A stretch of DNA of 64,000 nucleotides from Pannonibacter phragmitetus DSM 14782 (GTDB taxonomy: Bacteria; Pseudomonadota; Alphaproteobacteria; Rhizobiales; Stappiaceae), in contig NZ_KB908219.1 in NCBI RefSeq assembly GCF_000382365.1, positions 1 to 64,000 on the forward strand. Reading direction: 5' to 3'. A program made the position numbers and the translations under genes. Numbering within the stretch: position 1 is the stretch's first letter; the number at the start of each line of letters is the position of its first letter. Below, piece by piece: positions 53,216-61,564 of this stretch. Under the pieces are notes generated by a model, which was not told the DNA's origin, ran no database searches, and saw only the letters and a list, made by a program, of their open reading frames with translations.

Positions 53216-53239
53216 TCACACAGACGGCGGGATGGCGTC
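53216..53239 (+). promoter_or_regulatory. reb-locus element TCAC-N16-CGTC, copy E
   Basis: TCAC (53216-53219), 16 bases, CGTC (53236-53239), about 56 bases before the reb gene at 53295; very similar to copy D. Confidence 0.7.
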
Positions 53240-53294
53240 CTAAGGGGTGTAACGGGCCTGAAGCTTCAAAGGCCTGCTTGAAGGAGTGAATTAC

Positions 53295-53624
53295 ATGGCT
53301 GATCCTACCACCGTGAATCCGATGATCACCGATGCCGTCACGCAGTCGAACGTGAAGGTTGTCGGCGAAGCTCCGGCTGTCGCCATCAGCACCCTCTATC
53401 AGTCGATGGTGCATTCGACCGGCATCCTGTTCGAGAACGCCGTTGCCGCCCAGCAGCAGCAGAACTCGCTGGCGCAGGCCGCCGCGAACCAGGGCATCAT
53501 GCAGATCTACACGCTGGACACGACGGCAGCGGCCGGTGCGACCGAGAAGGTTGCCCAGACCGGCGTTTCCGACAACCTGACCAGCCTGCTGACCGTTCTG
53601 AACGCTTTCAGCGGCGGCCGCTGA
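53295..53624 (+). CDS. rebB: RebB-family R-body protein
   Basis: The 109-residue protein reads DPTTVNPMITDAVTQSNVKVVGEAPAVAISTLYQSMVHSTGILFENAVAAQQQQN and ends QTGVSDNLTSLLTVLNAFSGG. It is the third closely related rebB. AAGGAG lies about eight bases upstream of the ATG at 53295; an in-frame GTG at 53286 overlaps the ribosome site. It closes the locus and is followed by a long hairpin terminator. Confidence 0.92.
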   Translation: MADPTTVNPMITDAVTQSNVKVVGEAPAVAISTLYQSMVHSTGILFENAVAAQQQQNSLAQAAANQGIMQIYTLDTTAAAGATEKVAQTGVSDNLTSLLTVLNAFSGGR

Positions 53625-53657
53625 TCCCTTTCCCGGACCTGAGGAGCCGGGATCACT

Positions 53658-53700
53658 GGAGCGCTGTCCTTCTCTTGCGGGAAGGGCTGCGCTCCCTTTT
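53658..53700 (+). terminator. rho-independent terminator closing the reb locus
   Basis: GGAGCGC and GCGCTCC with an inner CCTTCTC/GGGAAGG stem (53658-53695) are followed by CTTTTGCGTTTT. Confidence 0.85.
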
Positions 53701-53784
53701 GCGTTTTGGCACCGGGCGGGTTTATAAGGCGCTTCAGAAAACACGACGGCGGCAGTTGCGCGCCGGATCAGCCAGGTTTGCCGC

Positions 53785-54573
53785 ATGTATCTCGTCGCCG
53801 CCCTTTACAAGTTCGTTCCTCTGGAAGATTTCCGCGATCTGCGCGGCCAGTTGCTGGAGCTGTGCGAAAAACATGAGATCTGCGGCAGCCTGCTGCTGGC
53901 GGCCGAAGGCATAAACGGAACAATCGCGGGCACGGAAGAGAACCTGCGTCATGTGCTTGGCGTCATCCGTCAGGACCCGCGCCTGGCCGATCTCAACCAC
54001 AAGGAATCCTGGGCCGAGCGCAAACCCTTCCAGCGCATGAAGGTGCGGCTGAAGAAGGAGATCGTCACGCTGGGCGTCGAGACCGTCGATCCGCGCAAGC
54101 GTGTCGGCTCCTATGTGGCGCCGGAGGACTGGAACGCCCTCATTTCCAGCCCGCACGTGCTCGTGATCGACACCCGCAATGATTACGAGTTCGCCTTCGG
54201 CACATTCGAGGGCGCGCTCAACCCCAAGACCCGCTCCTTCCGCGAGTTTCCGCAGTGGCTGAAGGCGCAGCAGGCGCTGGAGGGCAAGCCGAAGGTCGCC
54301 ATGTTCTGCACCGGCGGCATCCGCTGCGAAAAGGCCACTTCGCTGCTGCTGGACATGGGCTTCGAGGACGTCTTCCACCTCGATGGCGGCATCCTGAACT
54401 ATCTGGAAAAGATGCCGGAAGAGAAGAGCCTGTGGTCCGGCGAATGCTTCGTCTTTGACGAGCGCATCGCCGTCGACCACAGCCTCAAGGCCACCTGGGG
54501 GCGCAACATCCCCGAAGAGGCCAAAGACTTCGTCCGCAAGCCGGACGTGGAGGATCTGCCTGCGGAGGGCTGA
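53785..54573 (+). CDS. trhO: tRNA uridine(34) hydroxylase (rhodanese-domain)
   Basis: The 262-residue protein matches the YceA/UPF0176 family. It opens [16 protein letters not shown] and contains [17 protein letters not shown], a rhodanese domain (about 115-215) and the active-site cysteine in [21 protein letters not shown] (about 170-190). TrhO hydroxylates uridine 34 of tRNA. The C-terminal zinc-binding domain of some homologues is short here ([12 protein letters not shown]). It converges with the lactonase gene. Confidence 0.93.
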   Translation: MYLVAALYKFVPLEDFRDLRGQLLELCEKHEICGSLLLAAEGINGTIAGTEENLRHVLGVIRQDPRLADLNHKESWAERKPFQRMKVRLKKEIVTLGVETVDPRKRVGSYVAPEDWNALISSPHVLVIDTRNDYEFAFGTFEGALNPKTRSFREFPQWLKAQQALEGKPKVAMFCTGGIRCEKATSLLLDMGFEDVFHLDGGILNYLEKMPEEKSLWSGECFVFDERIAVDHSLKATWGRNIPEEAKDFVRKPDVEDLPAEG

Positions 54574-54576
54574 GTT

Positions 54577-55476
54577 TCAGCCCTTCGCGCCAAACCGGTA
54601 AGACGGCAGGCCTGTCAGGCCGGGGCGCAGGTGGAAGAGGCTGCCGGACTGGGGCGCGGCTTCGATGCTGGCGGCATCATCCGGGCGCAGGCTGGTGATG
54701 ACGAGATCGGCCAGCTCCGGCCCGCAGAAGCAGGGCATGGTCGGGCGCGGCACGGGCAGGGTGAATTTCGCCAGAAGCGCGCCTGACGGCGAGAAGCAGT
54801 TCAGCACGCCGGCCGAAACGCCTGCACTCCAGTAATTCCCCGAAGAATCGACTGTGGCACCATCCGGGCGGCCCGTCTCGTTGGTGAGCTGGGCAAAGCG
54901 GGTGCGCTCCGACACGGCGCCGGCCGCCGGATCAAAGCGCCAGCGGTCCACCCAGCCGGGGGAACTGTCGGCGTGATACATGGCCCTGCCGTCCGGAGAC
55001 CAGGCGAGGCCGTTGGAGACATGCACACCGTCGAGGATCTGCGTCACCTTGCCATCTGGTGCCACTCTGTAGAGCCCCGCAACCGGCTGGCGCGGCGAAC
55101 GGTTGTCCATGGTGCCGACCCAGAAGGCTCCGTCCGGCCCTGCCTTGCCATCATTGAGGCGGGTATGCGGATTGTCCGCCTCGATGCTGGCGATGGCTTG
55201 TTGCGCGCCGGATTGCGGATCGAACAGGACCACCTGATCCCAGACGGCCACAATCAGCCGCCCATCCTCACACAGCGCAAAAGAGCCAACTTCCTTGGCG
55301 AAGGTCCAGGTTTCCAGTTCACGGTTCTTCCAGTCGAGAGCGTGAATGGCCTTGCCCTTGATATCGGTGAAGAAAAGCTTCTGGCGGCGCTCATCCCAGG
55401 TGGGGCATTCGGCCAGCGCGAAGCGGCCATCGAGCAGACAGGTGATTTCGGCAGTCAAGAAAGGCTCCGGATCCAT
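54577..55476 (-). CDS. SMP-30/gluconolactonase family protein
   Basis: The 299-residue protein is a six-bladed beta-propeller. Recognised: LAECPTWDERRQKLFFTDIKGKAIH (metal-binding Glu), RLNDGKAGPDGAFWVGTMD (Asn/Asp ligands), SNGLAWSPDGRAMYHADS and GRPDGATVDSSGNYW. Family members open sugar lactones such as gluconolactone or L-arabinolactone; the substrate is not shown. I use ATG 55476; a GTG at 55497 in frame would add seven residues. It has the Entner-Doudoroff genes in the same window, compatible with a sugar-lactone role. Confidence 0.9.
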   Translation of the reverse strand: MDPEPFLTAEITCLLDGRFALAECPTWDERRQKLFFTDIKGKAIHALDWKNRELETWTFAKEVGSFALCEDGRLIVAVWDQVVLFDPQSGAQQAIASIEADNPHTRLNDGKAGPDGAFWVGTMDNRSPRQPVAGLYRVAPDGKVTQILDGVHVSNGLAWSPDGRAMYHADSSPGWVDRWRFDPAAGAVSERTRFAQLTNETGRPDGATVDSSGNYWSAGVSAGVLNCFSPSGALLAKFTLPVPRPTMPCFCGPELADLVITSLRPDDAASIEAAPQSGSLFHLRPGLTGLPSYRFGAKG

Positions 55477-55536
55477 GGATGCGTCGTTTGCGCGCACTAT
55501 AGGCGGAAGGAGCTGTTGGCGTCGACCTTGCAGTGG

Positions 55537-56019
55537 TCAGCCGGTGCTTCGGTGGGTACTGTCCAGTGGAAAGGCGGTCTTGCGGACGATCGGCCGGATG
55601 GCGAAGGAGGATTTCATCCGCGAAACGCCGGGCAGCCGTGCCAGGGTTTCGCGGTGCAGCCGCTCGAAGTCGTTGGGGTCCTCCGCCGCAAGCCGGAGCA
55701 GATAGTCCGCATCGCCGGCCATGAGGTAGCATTCCATGATCTCGGGGGACTGCCCCACGGCCTGCTCGAAGGCGAGAAGGACCTCATTGGACTGGCCCGT
55801 AAGGGAGATTTCGACGAAAACATCCATGCGCCGCCCAAGCTTGCGCTGATCAAGCAGGGCGGCATAGCGGCTGATGATGCCGCACTCCTCAAGCGCCCGC
55901 ACACGGCGCAGGCAGGCAGATTGTGAGAGGCCGATTTTTTGTGCCAGATCGGCGTTTGGCATCCTCCCGTCCTGCTGAAGCAGGGTGAGAATACGCTTGT
56001 CGATCCGGTCTAATTTCAT
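55537..56019 (-). CDS. Lrp/AsnC family regulator
   Basis: The 160-residue protein has the N-terminal helix-turn-helix LDRIDKRILTLLQQDGRMPNADLAQKIGLSQSACLRRVRALEECGII (about 3-50) and the RAM effector-binding domain with MECYLMAGDADYLLRL (about 94-110). It is divergent from ald. In many bacteria an Lrp-type activator next to ald turns it on in the presence of alanine; here it is likely to play the same role. The 144-base gap holds candidate Lrp sites (GCATTGTAATGC near 56061). Confidence 0.92.
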   Translation of the reverse strand: MKLDRIDKRILTLLQQDGRMPNADLAQKIGLSQSACLRRVRALEECGIISRYAALLDQRKLGRRMDVFVEISLTGQSNEVLLAFEQAVGQSPEIMECYLMAGDADYLLRLAAEDPNDFERLHRETLARLPGVSRMKSSFAIRPIVRKTAFPLDSTHRSTG

Positions 56020-56163
56020 CGCGCCTCGCAGAACATGCGGAATATACCGCCCAAATTCGCATTGTAATGCAAAAATGCCGCTTACGCTGCAAAGAACGCA
56101 AGCCTATTCGATCACATCTCCTCTAGTGTCATCGCATAAATCCTTACCAGAGAGGAATAAACG

Positions 56164-57282
56164 ATGCGCATTGGTGTGCCAAAAGAAATAAAGAACCATG
56201 AATACCGTGTTGGTCTGACGCCGGACAGCGTCATGGAAGTTGTGGCTCATGGCCATGAAGTTTATGTCGAGACGAATGCAGGTGCTGGTATTGGCGCTGC
56301 AGATGCAGCCTACGTGGCGGCCGGTGCCAAGATCTGCGCAACGGCGAAGGAAGTCTTCGATGTCGCCGAGATGATCGTCAAGGTGAAGGAGCCGCAGGCC
56401 GTTGAGCGTGCCATGCTGCGCCCCGATCACACGCTTTTCACCTACCTGCACCTGGCTCCGGATCCGGAGCAGACCGCAGACCTCGTCAAGTCCGGCGCCA
56501 CCTGCATTGCCTATGAAACCGTGACCGATGGCCGTGGCGGCCTGCCGCTGCTGGCGCCTATGTCTCAGGTTGCCGGCCGTCTGTCGATCACCGCTGGCGC
56601 CAATGCGCTGCAGAAGGCTGCTGGCGGTTCCGGCATCCTCGTCGGCGGTGTGCCGGGCGTGGCACCTGCCAAGGTCGTTGTCATCGGCGGCGGTGTCGTC
56701 GGTGCGCATGCCATCACCATGGCGCTGGGCCTCGGCGCCGATGTGACCGTGCTGGACCGGAACGTCGATGTGCTGGCCGGGCTGTCGCGCACTTTCGGAT
56801 CGGGCTTACGGACCGTCTATTCCACAAAGGCTGCGCTTGAGCAGTATGTGCTGGACGCGGATATCGTCGTGGGCGCCGTGCTGGTGGCCGGTGCTGCCGC
56901 GCCGAAGCTGGTCACCGCCGACATGATCCGCCGCATGAAGCATGGCTCTGTCGTCGTGGACGTTGCCATCGACCAGGGCGGCTGCTTCGAAACCTCCCGC
57001 GCAACCACCCATGCCGAGCCGACCTACATCGTTGATGGCGTGGTGCACTATTGCGTCGCCAACATGCCGGGCGCCGTGCCGCGCACCTCGACCTTCGCCC
57101 TCAACAACGTGACGCTGCCCTATACGCTGGCGCTGGCCGATCAGGGCGCCAAGGCTGCGCTGCTGGCCAATCCGGCCTTCCTGCCGGGTCTCAATGTCTA
57201 CAAGGGCAAGGTGACCTGTCAGGCCGTGGCCGAGGCTCTGGGCTATGACTATGTCGCGCCGGAAGCCGCGCTGAAGGCCTGA
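56164..57282 (+). CDS. ald: alanine dehydrogenase
   Basis: The 372-residue enzyme converts alanine to pyruvate and ammonia with NAD+ (or the reverse). It opens [23 protein letters not shown], with [29 protein letters not shown] (substrate region), [19 protein letters not shown] and the NAD site [29 protein letters not shown]. It ends with a terminator. It is divergent from an Lrp-type regulator. Confidence 0.96.
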   Translation: MRIGVPKEIKNHEYRVGLTPDSVMEVVAHGHEVYVETNAGAGIGAADAAYVAAGAKICATAKEVFDVAEMIVKVKEPQAVERAMLRPDHTLFTYLHLAPDPEQTADLVKSGATCIAYETVTDGRGGLPLLAPMSQVAGRLSITAGANALQKAAGGSGILVGGVPGVAPAKVVVIGGGVVGAHAITMALGLGADVTVLDRNVDVLAGLSRTFGSGLRTVYSTKAALEQYVLDADIVVGAVLVAGAAAPKLVTADMIRRMKHGSVVVDVAIDQGGCFETSRATTHAEPTYIVDGVVHYCVANMPGAVPRTSTFALNNVTLPYTLALADQGAKAALLANPAFLPGLNVYKGKVTCQAVAEALGYDYVAPEAALKA

Positions 57283-57308
57283 ACTGTCGAATTGTCGAAA
57301 GCGCTCAG

Positions 57309-57336
57309 CCCCGGTGCCGCAAGGCGCCGGGGTTTT
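57309..57336 (+). terminator. rho-independent terminator of ald
   Basis: CCCCGGTGCC (57309-57318), loop GCAA, GGCGCCGGGG (57323-57332; one T-G pair), followed by TTTTG. It is 27 bases after the ald stop. Confidence 0.85.
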
Positions 57337-57348
57337 GTCATGGTTTAT

Positions 57349-57633
57349 TCATTCGGGGCAGGGGATGCGGTAATAGATGCCGTCCGGCCCGCGCTTGACG
57401 CATTTGCCGGGAGTGAGGGCGCCAATCAGGCCGCCGCCCGCCGCGCCCACCACGCCGCCGGCAACGGCTGCGCCCGGATTGCCGCCAAGCAGCCAGCCTG
57501 CGCCTGTGCCTGCTGCCCCGCCAACAGCTGCCCCCGCAACGGCCCGCTCGGTCTGGCTTGCCGAATTGCAGGCGGCAAGTGCAAGCCCGGATGCAAGCAG
57601 CAGCGCTGCGGCGGTGAAGGGGAACTGCGGCAC
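57349..57633 (-). CDS. glycine-zipper lipoprotein
   Basis: This 94-residue protein has a lipobox (LALAACNS). The mature part is glycine-rich (AGAAVGGAAGTGAGWLLGGN, then GGVVGAAGGGLIGAL), a glycine-zipper pattern found in small outer-membrane lipoproteins, and ends CVKRGPDGIYYRIPCPE. The start is probably GTG 57633, as the in-frame ATG at 57666 lies inside the terminator of the upstream gene. It is a paralogue of the next gene. Function unknown. Confidence 0.75.
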   Translation of the reverse strand: MPQFPFTAAALLLASGLALAACNSASQTERAVAGAAVGGAAGTGAGWLLGGNPGAAVAGGVVGAAGGGLIGALTPGKCVKRGPDGIYYRIPCPE

Positions 57634-57652
57634 GGATCTCTCACAAAACAAG

Positions 57653-57686
57653 AAGGCCTCCCCCACCGATGGATGGGGAAGGCCTT
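57653..57686 (-). terminator. rho-independent terminator of the upstream lipoprotein gene
   Basis: AAGGCCTTCCCC and GGGGAGGCCTT form a stem on the minus strand followed by CTTGTTTT, 24 bases after the 57710 stop. Confidence 0.75.
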
Positions 57687-57709
57687 GCCTGTCAAGTCAA
57701 GCCTGAAGC

Positions 57710-57979
57710 TTACGGGCAGACAACCCGGTACGGACGGCCGTAACGGTCATAGGCCACGCAGTTTTTCGGCGTGGTTGCCGAACCGACGATCGCACCACCG
57801 GCACCGCCGATGACGCCGCCCACGAGGGCACCGCCGACGTCGCCCGTCGCCGCAGCACCAATCACGGCACCGGTTGCAGCACCAAGACCACCGCCGACCA
57901 GGGCGCGGTCACGCTGGCTGTCGGACTGGCAGGCTGCGAGCAGCAGACCGGCCGCAGCAAGAACAACGAATCTCTTCAT
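57710..57979 (-). CDS. glycine-zipper lipoprotein
   Basis: This 89-residue protein starts MKRFVVLAAAGLLLAACQSD (lipobox LAAC) and continues with GGGLGAATGAVIGAAATGDVGGALVGGVIGGAGGAI, a glycine zipper, and ends CVAYDRYGRPYRVVCP. It resembles the gene next to it in plan: lipobox, glycine zipper, then a short tail with two cysteines and YR.V/I. The ATG at 57979 has GGGAGA about six bases upstream. It is likely to be an outer-membrane lipoprotein of unknown role. Confidence 0.8.
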   Translation of the reverse strand: MKRFVVLAAAGLLLAACQSDSQRDRALVGGGLGAATGAVIGAAATGDVGGALVGGVIGGAGGAIVGSATTPKNCVAYDRYGRPYRVVCP

Positions 57980-58151
57980 CTGATTTCTCCCGAAATTGCG
58001 GATATGATTCCGCAACCAAGACCGCAACCGATATTAGTCCAAAGTGACGAGATTGCGGTGATCCATGTCACTTTTGTAACCCATCAGCGCTGATTTGGTT
58101 CCAATAAATCGCACCGTCCGCCTGACAAGGTGACTTCGCAGCCAAGTTCCG

Positions 58152-59777
58152 TCAAGCGCTACGTAATGCGGCCAGCAAACCGCGTGTGGATGCGTCCTTG
58201 CCATCGGCCGGAGCCTCGCCCTTGACCATCGGCAGCAGGGCCGTTGCCAGCTCCTTGCCAAGTTCCACGCCCCACTGGTCGAAGGAGTTGATGCCCCAGA
58301 TGACGCCTTCGACAAACACCCGGTGCTCGTAGAGCGCAATCAGGCGGCCGAGCGCAAAGGGCGTCAGCTGGTCATGGACAATGGTGATGGACGGCCGGTT
58401 GCCGGGGAACACCTTGTGCGGAGCCAGCCGCTCCACTTCGTCTGCCGCCATGCCAGCGGCTTTCAGCTGCGCCTTGGCTTCATCCAGCGTCTTGCCCAGC
58501 ATCAGGGCTTCGGACTGGGCGAGGCAGTTGGCCACCAGCATCTCGTGATGATGCGCCAGCTCCGGTTCATGGCCTTTTGCAGCGACGATGAACTCGCACG
58601 GGATCACCGTCGTGCCCTGATGCAGCAGCTGATAGAAGGCGTGCTGGCCATTGGTGCCGGGCTCACCCCAGACCAGCGGGCCGGTCTCCGTCTCCACCGT
58701 GGTGCCATCCAGTGTCACGCGTTTGCCGTTTGATTCCATGTCAAGCTGCTGCAGATAGGCCGGCAGGCGCGACAGGCGCTGGTCGTAAGGCAGGACGGCA
58801 CGGGCGGCATAGCCCATGGCATTGCGGTTCCACACGCCGGTGAGGCCCAGCAGCACCGGCAGGTTCTGTTCCAGCGGTGCGGTGCGGAAATGCTCGTCCA
58901 TGGCATGGGCGCCTTCGAGGAACTCTGCAAAGGCATCCGGGCCGATGGCAATCATCAACGGCAGGCCGATGGCGGACCAGACGGAATAGCGCCCGCCAAC
59001 CCAGTCCCAGAAGCCGAACACGCGATCTTCCTCAATGCCAAAGGCGGACACCTTGTCCTGCGCCGTGGAGACGGCGCAGAAATGCGCGCCAACGGCAGCC
59101 TCTCCCAGCGCTTCGGCAATCCAGGCACGGGCCGTGCGGGCGTTGGTCATGGTTTCGATGGTGGTGAAGGTCTTGGAGGCGACGATCACCAGCGTTGTGG
59201 CGGGGTCCAGATCCTTCAGCGTGTCGGCGATATGGGCGCCGTCCACGTTGGACACGTAGTGCAGGCGCGGGCCATCGTGATAAGGGGCGAGCGCCAGCGT
59301 CGTCATCACAGGGCCAAGGTCCGAGCCGCCGATGCCGATGTTGATCACATCGGTAAAAGGCACGCCGGAGGCGCTGGCGATGTCGCCCGAGCGGATGCCC
59401 TCGGCAAAGTCACCCATGTCTGCGAGAACGCCGCGCACATCCGGCATCACATCGACGCCATCCACCAGCACCGGCTCGTCCGACTGGTTGCGCAGGGCGG
59501 TGTGCAGCACGGCGCGCTTTTCCGTGCCGTTGATCTTTTCGCCCGCAAACATGGCGGTACGCTGTGTCTCAAGCCCGGCTTCGCGGGCAAAACGGCAGAG
59601 CAGGGAGATGGTCTCCGCCGTGAGCTGCGATTTGGAGAAATCGATCAGCAGGTCACCGTCGCGCACGCTCAGCTTGTCGAACCGCTTGGGGTCTGCCGCG
59701 AACAGGTTGCGCAGGCTGGTGGCCTTCAGGTCAATGGCGTGAGACTTCAGCGACTGCCAGTGGTCCGGAGTGAACAT
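58152..59777 (-). CDS. pgi: glucose-6-phosphate isomerase
   Basis: The 541-residue enzyme interconverts glucose-6-phosphate and fructose-6-phosphate. Recognised parts: [61 protein letters not shown] and [24 protein letters not shown], with the C-terminal [30 protein letters not shown]. All family blocks are present and the length is usual. With eda and edd in the same window it fits recycling of hexose phosphates through the Entner-Doudoroff route. Confidence 0.97.
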   Translation of the reverse strand: MFTPDHWQSLKSHAIDLKATSLRNLFAADPKRFDKLSVRDGDLLIDFSKSQLTAETISLLCRFAREAGLETQRTAMFAGEKINGTEKRAVLHTALRNQSDEPVLVDGVDVMPDVRGVLADMGDFAEGIRSGDIASASGVPFTDVINIGIGGSDLGPVMTTLALAPYHDGPRLHYVSNVDGAHIADTLKDLDPATTLVIVASKTFTTIETMTNARTARAWIAEALGEAAVGAHFCAVSTAQDKVSAFGIEEDRVFGFWDWVGGRYSVWSAIGLPLMIAIGPDAFAEFLEGAHAMDEHFRTAPLEQNLPVLLGLTGVWNRNAMGYAARAVLPYDQRLSRLPAYLQQLDMESNGKRVTLDGTTVETETGPLVWGEPGTNGQHAFYQLLHQGTTVIPCEFIVAAKGHEPELAHHHEMLVANCLAQSEALMLGKTLDEAKAQLKAAGMAADEVERLAPHKVFPGNRPSITIVHDQLTPFALGRLIALYEHRVFVEGVIWGINSFDQWGVELGKELATALLPMVKGEAPADGKDASTRGLLAALRSA

Positions 59778-59983
59778 GAAAGCTCCTTAATCGATTTAAA
59801 ATCCTGCCTGCGCAGGCATACTGCAAATCATGGCAATGGTATAGCACGCGGGCATGACAGTGCCATGCCCCAGTTTCCGGGCAGCAGAATGACGGCGTGA
59901 AATCTTCTTGTGCCATTGATGGGTCGCCTTCTGCGGCGGACAGTGGCATGATTGGCTCGTCCGGTTTCTCGGGAGGCTTTGGC

Positions 59984-60391
59984 ATGGCTCACAGAATATC
60001 GCGCGGTATCGATGTGCTTCTGGCAGAGGCGGCAGAGCTGGTCAGCGTGATTTCCGCCGAAGAGGCGAGGCTGCTGCTTGGCCGTGATGGCTATGTCTTC
60101 GTCGACTTGCGTGACATACGCGAGCTCCAGAAGGAAGGGGCCATTCCCGGCGCCTTTTCCTGCCCGCGCGGCATGCTGGAGTTCTGGATCGATCCGGCAA
60201 GCCCTTACCACAAGCCTGTTTTCGCCAGTGAGGCGACTTTTGTGTTCTTCTGTGCGGCGGGCTGGCGCTCTGCGCTTGCAGCGCGGACAGCCATCGAGAT
60301 GGGGCTTGAGCCCGTGGTGCATCTCGATGGAGGTTTTGCGGCCTGGGTGGCGGCAGGCGGTGCGGTCGAGCAAATGGCAAGACGCGCCTGA
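59984..60391 (+). CDS. single-domain rhodanese-like protein
   Basis: The 135-residue protein is a rhodanese domain: VSVISAEEARLLLGRDGYVFVDLRDIRELQKEGAIPGAFSCPRGMLEFWID, then the active-site loop FFCAAGWRSALAA with the catalytic cysteine (about 94), and VVHLDGGFAAWVAAGG. It may transfer sulphur, but the partner is unknown. I use ATG 59984 (MAHRISRG) with GGGAGG eight bases upstream. It converges with the exchanger gene. Confidence 0.9.
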   Translation: MAHRISRGIDVLLAEAAELVSVISAEEARLLLGRDGYVFVDLRDIRELQKEGAIPGAFSCPRGMLEFWIDPASPYHKPVFASEATFVFFCAAGWRSALAARTAIEMGLEPVVHLDGGFAAWVAAGGAVEQMARRA

Positions 60392-60424
60392 ACCGGGCGC
60401 GTCCTGCAGCGATGTGCCGGAACC

Positions 60425-61375
60425 TCAGACGCCTGGCATCTGGGTGAAGAGATAGCCGCAGTAGCCCATGTAAAGCAGCAGGAATGCAGCGCCGGCCAGC
60501 CGGTTGATCGACTTCAGGCCCAGCAGCATCAGGGCCAGCAGCACGGTGACGCCCAGCATCAGCGGAATGTCGAAGCTGGCGATGCTGGGGGCGATTGCGA
60601 CCGGATGAAAGACGGCGGTCGCGCCCAGAATGCCGATGATGTTGAAGATGTTGGAGCCGAGCACGTTGCCGATGGCGATTTCCGAGTGGCGGCGGAAGGC
60701 GGCGATGGCGGAGGTTGCCAGTTCCGGCAAGCTGGTGCCGACCGCAACGATGGTGAGGCCGATCACCGCTTCGGAAATGCCGTAGCCGCGGGCGATGGAC
60801 GTTGCGCCGCGTACCAGCAGGTCTGCGCCAAGGACAAGGCCCGCAAGGCCGCCGGCGATATAGGCGAGCTGCATCCACAGCGGCATCGGCACGGGGGCGT
60901 GCTCATCCTCCTCCTCCACCGCATCCTCCTTCTTGCCGTAGACGGCGGCATAGAAAAGATAGGCGCAGAGGGTTACGAACATCGCCGCGCCCATCAGGCG
61001 GGAAACATGGCCGAGATAGCCCAGCACCAGCGTGAAGGCGGCAACAAGCGTGACCATGGCGAGGTCACGGCGGATGCCGGAAATGGCGGTCGGGATCGGG
61101 CAGATCACGGCAGCAACGCCGAGGATGAGAAGGATATTGGCTGTGTTGGAGCCGACCACATTGCCGACGGCGATGTCGGGAGCGCCGTCAAAGGCCGCCT
61201 TCAGCGACACAAGCAGTTCCGGCATGGAGGTGCCGAAGCCGACGATTGTCAGGCCGATGAGCAGCGGCGGCATGCCAAATCGCGCTGCGATGGAGACCGC
61301 GCCTCTCACCAGCGCCTCACCGCCAATAAACAGAAGGACGAGACCGGCTGCAAGATACGTCAGATCCAATGCCAT
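60425..61375 (-). CDS. CaCA-family sodium/calcium exchanger (YrbG-like)
   Basis: The 316-residue membrane protein has about 10 membrane segments in two repeated halves. The two alpha-repeat motifs are GFGTSMPELLVSLKA (about 45-60) and AVGTSLPELATSAIAAFRR (about 210-230), each with the GTSxPEL signature that binds the ions. An acidic, disordered loop (KKEDAVEEEDEHAP) joins the halves. It exchanges calcium for sodium or protons. I use ATG 61375 (MALDLTYL). Confidence 0.93.
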   Translation of the reverse strand: MALDLTYLAAGLVLLFIGGEALVRGAVSIAARFGMPPLLIGLTIVGFGTSMPELLVSLKAAFDGAPDIAVGNVVGSNTANILLILGVAAVICPIPTAISGIRRDLAMVTLVAAFTLVLGYLGHVSRLMGAAMFVTLCAYLFYAAVYGKKEDAVEEEDEHAPVPMPLWMQLAYIAGGLAGLVLGADLLVRGATSIARGYGISEAVIGLTIVAVGTSLPELATSAIAAFRRHSEIAIGNVLGSNIFNIIGILGATAVFHPVAIAPSIASFDIPLMLGVTVLLALMLLGLKSINRLAGAAFLLLYMGYCGYLFTQMPGV

Positions 61376-61499
61376 AAAACCACTTCCTTCTGTCAGGCGC
61401 CGGATCGGCCGGCCATGTTCGCTCTGCCGCAAGAGACGAGCGGAACCAAAGTCACAACTGTCTGGAAAACAGTCCGGAAAATCCCGGCGCACTTAAGAA

Positions 61500-61530
61500 G
61501 AACCGGCGGGTTTTTCAAGCCCGCCGGTTC
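61500..61530. terminator. hairpin after eda
   Basis: GAACCGGCGGG (61500-61510) and CCCGCCGGTTC (61520-61530) form an 11-bp stem with a 9-base loop. On the minus strand TTCTTAAG follows; it lies 35 bases after the eda stop. Confidence 0.65.
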
Positions 61531-61564
61531 GTTACGTCCGTAAAATACAGAATATTTGTGTGTA

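Noticed and set aside
45610-53784. integrative element with integrase and attachment repeats at tRNA-Lys
   Set aside because: No integrase, no mobilisation gene and no second copy of the tRNA 3' end were found; only an accessory stretch can be claimed.
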